A stretch of DNA of 38,125 nucleotides, taken from the IMG/VR virus record IMGVR_UViG_3300025736_000077, positions 1 to 38,125 of that record. One strand, 5' to 3'. Every line of letters starts with the position of its first letter. Positions within the stretch are counted from its first letter, which is position 1. Positions 8,224-14,715 of this stretch are shown piece after piece. The translations under genes and the position numbers were made by a program. This DNA comes from a virus. The notes beneath the pieces are model-generated. The model was not told where the DNA came from, did not search any database, and was given only the letters and a program-made list of their open reading frames with translations.

Positions 8224-8550
8224 CTATTTTGTTAACCGAATTCGTAACTCAAGATGAGAGAATCCCTGCCAGTCATAGATTTCTACTCCTTGAACCATAT
8301 ATTCTACACTTCCGTCTACTATCTTTTCTCCCTGCTTAATGTCAGCAATCTCACTGAACATTACAAAATCTTTCCCATAAGAGCCTTCTAAATCCTCCCC
8401 ATAGGCATCATCTAATGGCTGGATATTGCATTTAACCCCAGTCTGTGCTGTTTTATTAAGATTGACAACCCAAGCCTGATTATCTGTATCGGCAGTATCA
8501 GCCAGCCGATAGGTATCCACTGTTTTATCAAAAAACTGGCTAATTGGCAT
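8224..8550 (-). CDS. Head-tail connector/head closure protein
   Basis: This 108-residue protein starts MPISQFFDKTVDTYRL. The remainder is beta-rich with GVKCNIQPLDDAYGEDLEGS, QGEKIVDGSVEYMVQG and FSHLELRIRLTK. This is the typical look of small head-closure proteins that follow the gp6-like adaptor. It overlaps the upstream connector gene by one base. An HNH gene separates it from the gp10-like gene, which it would otherwise adjoin. The call rests on position plus overall pattern. Confidence 0.65.
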   Translation of the reverse strand: MPISQFFDKTVDTYRLADTADTDNQAWVVNLNKTAQTGVKCNIQPLDDAYGEDLEGSYGKDFVMFSEIADIKQGEKIVDGSVEYMVQGVEIYDWQGFSHLELRIRLTK

Positions 8551-9182
8551 TAAATTGTTGGCTTAGCATACATTTTTAATATTTCTTGGACTCTTTCAAA
8601 ATCTGCCAATTGCTTTTGGTCTTTAAAACTCATTGTATATCTTCCCATAGTCACTGAACTCATTTCTCCTTCTGAACTCCAAGAGCTGTTTATCATACCT
8701 GCCACTAACACTATACAAGCAAACTCAATATCACCAGGAGCAGCAATAGAATATCCCCACTTAGCTTCAACCTTGATGTTCTGTTCATCTGATGTAAATA
8801 CCAATCCACTATCGCTCGTTAAGGCTACTCTTGTTTTCGGCAGTTCTTCAACTGTAGCAGGATAAAGCAGAACATTCTTACTACTAACTTCTGTGCCATC
8901 AATAGTTAAAGTTATGGTTGCTGTTGATGTATTAACAAACTCATCTACAACAAGATCTGTCGGGCTAGAATAATCCCCTCCCACACTAACCGACCTTTGT
9001 AAATCAACCTCATAAACCTTTTCTGAATTGGAACTATCGGCAATAAAAACCCTGCCTGTTTCATTCTCTATGTATTCTGTCATCCACTGTATCCATATTG
9101 TGATTTGAGATGTAAAACTACTCTCAATATCGATACCCATGTAGTTCTCTATGTTATCAATATCTGTATACTCTCTACTCAT
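8550..9182 (-). CDS. Head-tail adaptor (gp6-like)
   Basis: This 210-residue protein begins with a helix-rich segment (YTDIDNIENYMGIDIESSFT, then IWIQWMTEYIENETGRVF). It continues into a beta domain and ends in a helix (FKDQKQLADFERVQEILKMY). The NYMG...WI..MTEYIE.ETGR pattern resembles phage head-tail connector gp6 proteins. It overlaps the preceding gene by 4 nt and the next by one base. Confidence 0.65.
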   Translation of the reverse strand: MSREYTDIDNIENYMGIDIESSFTSQITIWIQWMTEYIENETGRVFIADSSNSEKVYEVDLQRSVSVGGDYSSPTDLVVDEFVNTSTATITLTIDGTEVSSKNVLLYPATVEELPKTRVALTSDSGLVFTSDEQNIKVEAKWGYSIAAPGDIEFACIVLVAGMINSSWSSEGEMSSVTMGRYTMSFKDQKQLADFERVQEILKMYAKPTI

Positions 9183-9523
9183 AGTCTTATTTTCTCTCTT
9201 GCTTCAGTTCTTATTGGCCATCCATCTTCTGTAAGCAAGAAAGGGCAAATTATTTGTTTATTATATAAAGTATTCTTTCTACTAAAAGGCTTTGTTTTTT
9301 TAGAAAATGAACTGTCTTTTCTATCAAATAGAGATGTCTTTTTGCTGAATAAACCTGTCTTTCTGCTAAGAGGAGATGTCTTCTTAGAAAACGGACTTGT
9401 CTTTTTGGTTAATGGACTCGTCTTCTTGGAGAATACACTATCCTTTTTACTTATCTTTTTTGATTTATTACTAAAAGAGCTATCTTCTCTACTAAAAGCT
9501 CCTCCCTGACATTCATCTGTCAT
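9179..9523 (-). CDS. Heptapeptide-repeat virion-region protein
   Basis: This 114-residue protein is built mostly of about ten copies of a 7-residue repeat of the form [PSL][LF]SKKTS (about residues 18-85). The repeats are very basic and Ser/Thr-rich. They are flanked by a short N-terminus containing DECQGGAFSRED and a C-terminus with CPFLLTEDGWPIRTEAR. The DNA shows matching 21-bp periodicity. Similar Phe/Lys/Thr heptad proteins occur near connector genes of other phages, but I know no function. It overlaps the adaptor start by 4 nt. Confidence 0.6.
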   Translation of the reverse strand: MTDECQGGAFSREDSSFSNKSKKISKKDSVFSKKTSPLTKKTSPFSKKTSPLSRKTGLFSKKTSLFDRKDSSFSKKTKPFSRKNTLYNKQIICPFLLTEDGWPIRTEAREKIRL

Positions 9524-9535
9524 GTTGTTAACATC

Positions 9536-10492
9536 CTATTTATATATTTCTTTTTCTTCTTTTTTTTCTTCTTTTTTTTCATAGGTATTTGTTTTTGGAT
9601 TATAGTCATCTCTATGTTCCCAATTATACCCCCACTTAAATCTGGCATGGAACATATCATCCTTGTCCATCTTTATTCTGTCCAAATCAAGCTCTAAGAA
9701 AAATCTCCCCACTGCTTCTTTCAGATTTTTATTAAAGTTCAATAGGAACAATATCTTTTTCAACCACTCAAACTTCTCAGCCACTCCTCTACCATCCCAC
9801 TTAATTTCAAAATCTAGTACTCTCTTTAGTTCTTTTATAATGTTCTTTTTGCCAGCATCTCTATTGAACTCAGGCATCACATCTTGGAAAGGATACCTGT
9901 AAGCATCGTCATATTCCAGTATCATGCAGATAATGTTTCTCAAATGCTTAATTACAATCTTCCAAATCGGATACCAAATCATCATTAAATTGAATACCCT
10001 ATAAACCTCTCTTGCGCATGTGCAGTATCTTTCTGGCTTCTGTCTTACCCTATTCATTCTCTGGTCAAGTCTAACCAATAGCTCGTCAAACAATATCATA
10101 AATTGCTTCCTGAATAGAAGAACAAATAGAATCATTTTTACCCTACTATGCTTCAATCCAACAAAAAACCCTCTTAGAAAAGCCACCAATGTCTTCTTAA
10201 CCTCATCAACTGTCTCTACAGTTTCACCATAGCAGAATCCTTTTGCTGGAGAATCTGTCTTATCAAAATAAGTAAGCACTCCTCCCTCATCTGGAAATAT
10301 AACTCTTGTTATTGACTTCTTTGTTGGGTCTGTACTTGGCTTCGTCTGCATCATGCCAACATTTGTCTCTCGTATCTTTGCCAGTATAAAGTTTATTTTT
10401 TGAACGAACTCAAACGCTCCTGCTTTCTGTTCTTTTAGCTTTGCTTGTTCTCTCTGTTTTTGTCTAAACTTTTGATTGTTTTTTTTACCCAT
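9536..10492 (-). CDS. Unknown protein in head operon
   Basis: This 318-residue protein has a very basic N-terminus (KKNNQKFRQKQREQAKLKEQ) and a long helical middle with several hydrophobic stretches and many Arg/Lys (KMILFVLLFRKQFMILFDEL, VFNLMMIWYPIWKIVIK). It ends in a charged tail rich in KKEEKKEEKE. No conserved catalytic pattern was recognised. Its position between the decoration-type gene and the connectors suggests a virion or assembly role. The hydrophobic helices could contact membrane or pack in the capsid. Function unknown. Confidence 0.6.
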   Translation of the reverse strand: MGKKNNQKFRQKQREQAKLKEQKAGAFEFVQKINFILAKIRETNVGMMQTKPSTDPTKKSITRVIFPDEGGVLTYFDKTDSPAKGFCYGETVETVDEVKKTLVAFLRGFFVGLKHSRVKMILFVLLFRKQFMILFDELLVRLDQRMNRVRQKPERYCTCAREVYRVFNLMMIWYPIWKIVIKHLRNIICMILEYDDAYRYPFQDVMPEFNRDAGKKNIIKELKRVLDFEIKWDGRGVAEKFEWLKKILFLLNFNKNLKEAVGRFFLELDLDRIKMDKDDMFHARFKWGYNWEHRDDYNPKTNTYEKKEEKKEEKEIYK

Positions 10493-10547
10493 AATGCTTA
10501 GTATCTCCCCCTATCTGCTATTAAATAAGGGGAGAGCTTAGTTTTAT

Positions 10548-10649
10548 TTATCTTTTCTTTCTTTTCTTTGGCTTTTCCTCTTTGACTTCCTCTTTCGGTT
10601 CTTCAACCTTTCCTGGCTTTTCACCAGGAGTATATCTTGTATGGCTCAT
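10548..10649 (-). CDS. Small charged peptide (33 aa)
   Basis: An ATG at 10649 opens a 33-residue frame made almost entirely of Lys, Glu, Pro and Arg (EKPGKVEEPKEEVKEEKPKK). It starts one base after the stop of the preceding gene at 10651, so it is likely coupled to it. A GC-rich inverted repeat (CTCCCC/GGGGAG, about 10506-10533) follows before the next gene. Function unknown. It might be a remnant or a small head accessory peptide. Confidence 0.4.
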   Translation of the reverse strand: MSHTRYTPGEKPGKVEEPKEEVKEEKPKKRKKR

Positions 10650-10650
10650 A

Positions 10651-11037
10651 TTAGCTTACATTAGAAGGAATATATCTTTCGTTATAGATAACTCCAAGAA
10701 TTCCAATGTCAACAAAGGTTTCTCCAGCTTCTGTCGTAGCCAAACCAACTACTACCCGGATATATCTCTTTGTAGGAGTCAAATCAACTTCTGTAAGTCC
10801 TGTAGTTTCAATGTCAAGAACATCTCCAAGAGTTGTCCAAGCAGAATTATCAACACTTTCCTGAACCGTAACTGAAGCAGTAGCCGTTGATGTTGCACCA
10901 ACACTTACCAGTAATAAGCATTTTCTTCCTTCTCCTTTCAAATCAACAGCTGTTCCAGTAAGATCTGCGAGAACTCCATGTTGCTGTTTAGCAGCCAATA
11001 GTTCTTTTACTGTTGAGTTATTTAGTAAATCTTTCAT
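10651..11037 (-). CDS. Capsid decoration/virion protein candidate
   Basis: This 128-residue protein directly follows the major capsid gene. It starts with a helix (KDLLNNSTVKELLAAKQQHG). The rest is a Thr/Val/Ala-rich beta domain of immunoglobulin-like spacing (TGTAVDLKGEGRKCLLLVSV, VTVQESVDNSAWTTLG, KRYIRVVVGL). Proteins of this type are usually decoration or head-fibre proteins. No enzyme motif is present. Position just downstream of the capsid gene supports a virion role. Confidence 0.55.
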   Translation of the reverse strand: MKDLLNNSTVKELLAAKQQHGVLADLTGTAVDLKGEGRKCLLLVSVGATSTATASVTVQESVDNSAWTTLGDVLDIETTGLTEVDLTPTKRYIRVVVGLATTEAGETFVDIGILGVIYNERYIPSNVS

Positions 11038-11038
11038 G

Positions 11039-11890
11039 TTATTTATTTAGAACGGTAAATGCTGAGGCAATCGCTGGCTGGCCTGCTACTCTCTTTACAA
11101 ATCTAATAACAGTCTCATCATATCTAAATCTGTCATGTATTGAGGAGTCAACTTTTATTCCTCCCTTATCTCCAATGTAGTAATAATTCAAATCAGCAAG
11201 AATAATGTCTCCAGTGGTTCCAAGGGCTGGAAGTTTCTCTGTCATAAGAACGGGTTTGCCTTGCACTATTGGAACAATCTTATCTCTAAGATTGGCCATA
11301 AACAGAGCAATCCCTGATGTGCCTTCGTTTCCGATAGTCATCAACTGACCCATACCTGCCTTAGTAGTTAACCAGACAGCATTAGCGTCTGCCCAAGCAG
11401 GATGTCCAACATACATGTCAATTATGTCTTCAATCTTAATCTTTGCACTTGTATCTCTTGTAACAACATTTATTCCGGCAGCATTGATTATTCCCAAAGG
11501 TTGACCCATTCCTGTTCCTCTCATAAACCTATAGTCCTCTTCGTAAGCGATAATCTCACTGAACAAGGACACAAGGTAGTTTGCGAGGTTTACAGCAGAA
11601 TCTTCAAGTACTTCATCGGAAGCAGGAACTAATCCAATCATCTTCTTTGCCTGTAAAACTATTTTACCGAAAGCTGGTTGACTTTCTGTCTTTGAAGCAC
11701 TCTCTTCAGCCCAATAAACATCAGCTCCACCAAAATTCTCTGAAGATTGGTCAAGCTTAGGTAGGGTTTTTGAAAGTCTGGTCATCGGGAATATCCTCGC
11801 ACGAGGTCTGATAAGAGCTGCTTCAGTAGCATATCTAACTACTTCGGCTTGAAACTCATCGGGGACGAGGAATCCTCCTTCGGTGTCATC
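11039..11890 (-). CDS. Major capsid protein, exon 2 (HK97 fold)
   Basis: This is the C-terminal 283 residues of the capsid protein. It begins DDTEGGFLVPDEFQAEVVRY, the conserved GG-x-LVP-x-E-F segment that follows the N-terminal delta region in HK97-type capsids. It also has KKMIGLVPASDEVLEDSAVN and the FMRGTGMGQPLGI motif. An in-frame TAA lies just upstream, and only a TTG could start it alone. Spliced after exon 1, it continues in phase as ...ALNEG-DDTEGG, giving 414 residues, normal for this family. The protein forms the icosahedral shell. Confidence 0.9.
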   Translation of the reverse strand, partial: DDTEGGFLVPDEFQAEVVRYATEAALIRPRARIFPMTRLSKTLPKLDQSSENFGGADVYWAEESASKTESQPAFGKIVLQAKKMIGLVPASDEVLEDSAVNLANYLVSLFSEIIAYEEDYRFMRGTGMGQPLGIINAAGINVVTRDTSAKIKIEDIIDMYVGHPAWADANAVWLTTKAGMGQLMTIGNEGTSGIALFMANLRDKIVPIVQGKPVLMTEKLPALGTTGDIILADLNYYYIGDKGGIKVDSSIHDRFRYDETVIRFVKRVAGQPAIASAFTVLNK

Positions 11891-12030
11891 CAATTATGTT
11901 ATCGTGGCTTTTTTAATTACCACTTCTTACGATTATTCGTAAGTTCGGACTATATCTTTATCTGTTTTAACAAACAAAAAAAGTAGTTTGTTAACTACCT
12001 CATATACATAGTTTATCTTTATTTTTTCTT

Positions 12031-12759
12031 CTATAAAATTGACATACCTTTAAGTAAAGGTTTAGTCAAAACAAGTAGGGTTTCTCTTGAATATATTTCT
12101 CTAAACTGTTTTACTGTTTCTTGATGTCTATCATGAAACCAACCCTTAATCTCTATCCATCTATTCCAATCTTGAATCCAGAAGTCAGGGGCATAAGTTC
12201 TATCTTTTAATTCAAATCTTTTGGGCTCATATTCCCATTTTAGATTTTTTCTATCAAGCCATCCAGCAAACTTTATCTCGTAAGATGAACGCATCCATAC
12301 TTTAGTTCTGTCTTTTCTAATATACCAATCACCTTTTCCGTGAAGTGAAGGTTTTCCATACCGTCCATTAAGTTTTCCTAATCTACCTACTTTTTTTCTT
12401 GTTTCTGGATGCTCTATATAATACCGTTCCCTATATTTACTTTCATCCTTATGCCAACAATCACGACTACAATAATTATATCTCTTAACATCTTTCCTCT
12501 TAATTTCTTTCTTTTTCCCACAAAACGAACAAGTTATTTCTACTAATCCACCTTTATAGTTGGGATTATTCTTTCCTTTGAATATAACTTGGTGTGCCTT
12601 ATTCCTACACTCATAAGAACAATAACTTCCAGAACCAGCATCATAATTACTCTTTTTAATCCATTTTCTTTTTCCACACTCAAGACATTCAAACAAAACC
12701 TTAAATCCTCCAGCATTACTTTTGCTCTTTTCTATTTTTATTAGTTTGCGTTTATCCAT
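12031..12759 (-). CDS. Intron-encoded PD-(D/E)XK homing endonuclease
   Basis: This 242-residue protein lies in the P8 region of the capsid intron. The first ~110 residues hold three Cys-pair zinc motifs (CLECG with CSYEC, CSFCG with CSRDC) and a linker GKNNPNYKGG. The last ~100 residues carry a PD-(D/E)XK nuclease core: SSYEIKFAGWLDRKNLKWEY, then TYAPDFWI and WIEIKGW (D...E-x-K). I chose ATG 12759 because a consensus promoter ends 8 nt upstream. The longer TTG-initiated frame at 12795 would start inside the -35 box. It should cut intronless capsid genes and drive intron spread. Confidence 0.85.
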   Translation of the reverse strand: MDKRKLIKIEKSKSNAGGFKVLFECLECGKRKWIKKSNYDAGSGSYCSYECRNKAHQVIFKGKNNPNYKGGLVEITCSFCGKKKEIKRKDVKRYNYCSRDCWHKDESKYRERYYIEHPETRKKVGRLGKLNGRYGKPSLHGKGDWYIRKDRTKVWMRSSYEIKFAGWLDRKNLKWEYEPKRFELKDRTYAPDFWIQDWNRWIEIKGWFHDRHQETVKQFREIYSRETLLVLTKPLLKGMSIL

Positions 12760-12766
12760 TACTTTA

Positions 12767-12795
12767 ATTATAGTATTTTCAAAAAGGCATGTCAA
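12767..12795 (-). promoter_or_regulatory. Consensus sigma70 promoter for intron endonuclease
   Basis: Both boxes match the full consensus: TTGACA at 12795-12790, a 17-nt spacer, and TATAAT at 12772-12767. The nuclease ATG at 12759 is 7 nt downstream of the -10 box, so the transcript should start at or next to the ATG with no room for a ribosome-binding site. Confidence 0.85.
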
Positions 12796-12984
12796 GTCAA
12801 TTTTACTATGTATATGAAGTTTTAAATGAACAGATAATCGGAGCTCGTGGAGGGATTATTGTTGGGACTCACCCTCTAGTCTCTACACCTTCCCAGAAAC
12901 TTATACCCTTCTGGGCTTGGCTCGGTATTGTCCTTTTTAGGAGTTCCACCGAATTCACCGATTTTATTGAGAGCTATAACACTA

Positions 12985-13377
12985 ACCCTCATTCAGAGCT
13001 TTTATCAAGCTCTTTGGTATTCCATTCCTTGCCAGAGATTTCATATCCTCCACAAAGCTTATCATCTTTCCAGAAAGTTTTACAAAAGGTCTTTTTGACC
13101 TTAAGTAAGAATCAGTTTCCATTACTGATCTTTCAAGAGTAGGATCCTCCTTATGAAAGACAAGAGATTTCTTAACGGGATTCTCGTGAATCTCCTTAAG
13201 AGCTGCCTCAATCTTCTTTCCAACAATATTTTCAATCTTTTTCAATGCCTCTGCATCTTCCTCTGGAGTCTCCGGAGTCTCAGGATTTTCAGGAGTTTCT
13301 TCCTCCCCTTCCTTTAAAACATAACTTGCTTCAACTTCTACTATGGTTCCGTCTTTCTTTCTTATTTTTCTTTTCAT
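12985..13377 (-). CDS. Major capsid protein, exon 1
   Basis: These 131 codons encode the N-terminal delta-type region. A basic start (MKRKIRKKDGTIVEVEASYV) is followed by a Pro/Glu/Thr linker, a coiled-coil-prone helix (AEALKKIENIVGKKIEAALK) and the segment SLARNGIPKSLIKALNEG that normally precedes the GG-x-LVP motif. Without splicing the frame stops at TAG 12984-12982, one codon into the intron. The ATG overlaps the protease stop as ATGA. The N-terminal part is probably removed by the prohead protease encoded next to it. Confidence 0.9.
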
Positions 13378-14678
13378 TTTTTTGTTTTTGCCTTAGCTTT
13401 AATAATAGCTGCATCAACCACCTTAGAAGCAATTCGGAGATATCTTATCTCAACCTTTTGGCCAGATTTATTCTCCTTCAATTTTCTCAAAGTGTTTTCT
13501 ACAGCCTTGTTTGCCAATAGCATAAGACGCAGTTCGGGATTGATCCCACCTTTCATCTTACTATGGCTGCGACCTTTAACTTCTGGGGCGATGTCTTTCT
13601 CAGGCTCTGTCGCTGTAAGCAACACCTTTAGGGCATCAATAGCTTCCCCCATTTGTTTTACACAATTATTTATGAGCTTTCGGTTCTTTTCCGAAATAAC
13701 TCTTCCTACTTTTGTTTCTATATTCTCATCGCTTCTTCCTGGCCCTGGTCTTTCTGCTCTTCTCATCTCTCCTCCACATTTAGGGCATTTTATATCAGCA
13801 CAATGCTCATCAGATGTCATTTTGTGTCCGCAATCTATACATTCACAATCATAAGTCGTTTTTTCTTTTTCACTCGCTGGCTCAAACTTTATTCCTTTAT
13901 GATCTGTGCAATGCTTTTTAGCTTCTGATGCTGTCCAAATATCTTTTGCATATCTATATCCCTGCTCTTCCCATTTGGTATCATCATCTTTCCTCTGACA
14001 AGTAAGAATACTGTATTTCTTCCCATCACTCGTTCTACTAGTTCTTTTACAGGTTTTGTAATCATCGGGGTCAGACAACCTACAACTATGCTCATTTGGA
14101 TAGGGCTTGCCAATCTCCTTTGTTTCAAGCTCTTTCGTTATCAGTTGAAGCCCCATCTTTCTGGCTGATACTAATGCTGTAGGTAATGCCGGGACAGATA
14201 CCCAAGAAATCTCTAATAGCTCCTGCTTTTTAAACTTTGTTCCATCTTTAGAATATCCTTTTTCTATCTCATCTTCATTGGCTCTACGATACATCTTTTC
14301 TTCTACTTCTACTGCTCCTTTCTCATCTTCAACCAATGGCATAAAACCAACGCTAACAGCATTTAAAAATCCATCTTCAACCAGAGTTCTTAGCTCTTGG
14401 GCAAATGGTGTAGGTGCAAATACTCCTTTTGCTTTTAAGTTTCCATCCTCAACCCATACTTTTGTTGCTCTAGCCACTGGGGGAATAGGAGTTTCTCCCA
14501 ATCCTCCTCCTGACATATGTGACCAAAGCATTACTGGGTTCTTTTTATAGTTAGATAAAACCCACCCCTCTGGGTTTATAGTATCGCCATATCTGTCTAT
14601 CTGAGCATTTGAAGCGACTACTTCAAACTCTCCTGACTTCAACGACTTTACTTCTGCACCTAAAAATAGTTTATTCAT
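13374..14678 (-). CDS. Prohead protease with C-terminal zinc-binding extension
   Basis: This 434-residue protein begins with an HK97-type (S78) prohead protease domain (about 1-185): FEVVASNAQIDRYGDTI, the His in MLWSHMSGG, and the Ser in AVSVGFMPL. Next is an extension with PYPNEHSCRLSDPDDY and KKHCTDHKGIKFEPA, also found after this protease in other phages, then a zinc ribbon (CECIDCGH, CPKCGG at about 278-304). The tail is a long basic helix. It matures the capsid and scaffold. Family proteases are often only about 200 residues, so the extension may serve as scaffold. Confidence 0.85.
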   Translation of the reverse strand: MNKLFLGAEVKSLKSGEFEVVASNAQIDRYGDTINPEGWVLSNYKKNPVMLWSHMSGGGLGETPIPPVARATKVWVEDGNLKAKGVFAPTPFAQELRTLVEDGFLNAVSVGFMPLVEDEKGAVEVEEKMYRRANEDEIEKGYSKDGTKFKKQELLEISWVSVPALPTALVSARKMGLQLITKELETKEIGKPYPNEHSCRLSDPDDYKTCKRTSRTSDGKKYSILTCQRKDDDTKWEEQGYRYAKDIWTASEAKKHCTDHKGIKFEPASEKEKTTYDCECIDCGHKMTSDEHCADIKCPKCGGEMRRAERPGPGRSDENIETKVGRVISEKNRKLINNCVKQMGEAIDALKVLLTATEPEKDIAPEVKGRSHSKMKGGINPELRLMLLANKAVENTLRKLKENKSGQKVEIRYLRIASKVVDAAIIKAKAKTKK

Positions 14679-14715
14679 TTATTCTCTTAGTATTTAAATT
14701 GGTTTTTATTTATAT

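Larger units (their letters stand above)
11891..12984 (-). other. Group I intron (IA-like) in the major capsid gene
   Basis: This 1,094-nt intron fits the group I core on the minus strand. P1: exon GAGGGT (12990-12985) pairs with GCTCTC (12974-12969), with the expected U-G at the splice site. P3: 12963-12958 with 12841-12836. P4: TCGGT (12952-12948) with ACCGA (12926-12922). P6: CCCAG/CTGGG. R element with AGAGACTA near 12880. S element AAGATATAGTCC (11958-11947), giving P7 GACTA/TAGTC. A GAGGG/CCCTC stem after R matches P7.1 of subgroup IA. P9 hairpin at 11943-11926. The last base is G (11891). A P10 pairing of 12980-12976 with exon 11889-11885 is possible. Confidence 0.92.

Noticed and set aside
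9105-9509. A plus-strand repetitive frame opposite the heptapeptide-repeat gene
   Set aside because: The repeats exist because of the 21-bp period of the minus-strand gene, and the reading frame has no start signal or neighbour support.
11039-11893. A free-standing capsid gene starting at TTG 11893
   Set aside because: It lacks the N-terminal delta region and has an in-frame stop just upstream. Joining through the group I intron gives a normal full-length capsid protein in phase.
12760-12795. The TTG-initiated longer start of the intron nuclease
   Set aside because: It would begin inside the -35 box of a full-consensus promoter, with translation start ahead of transcription start. ATG 12759 fits better.
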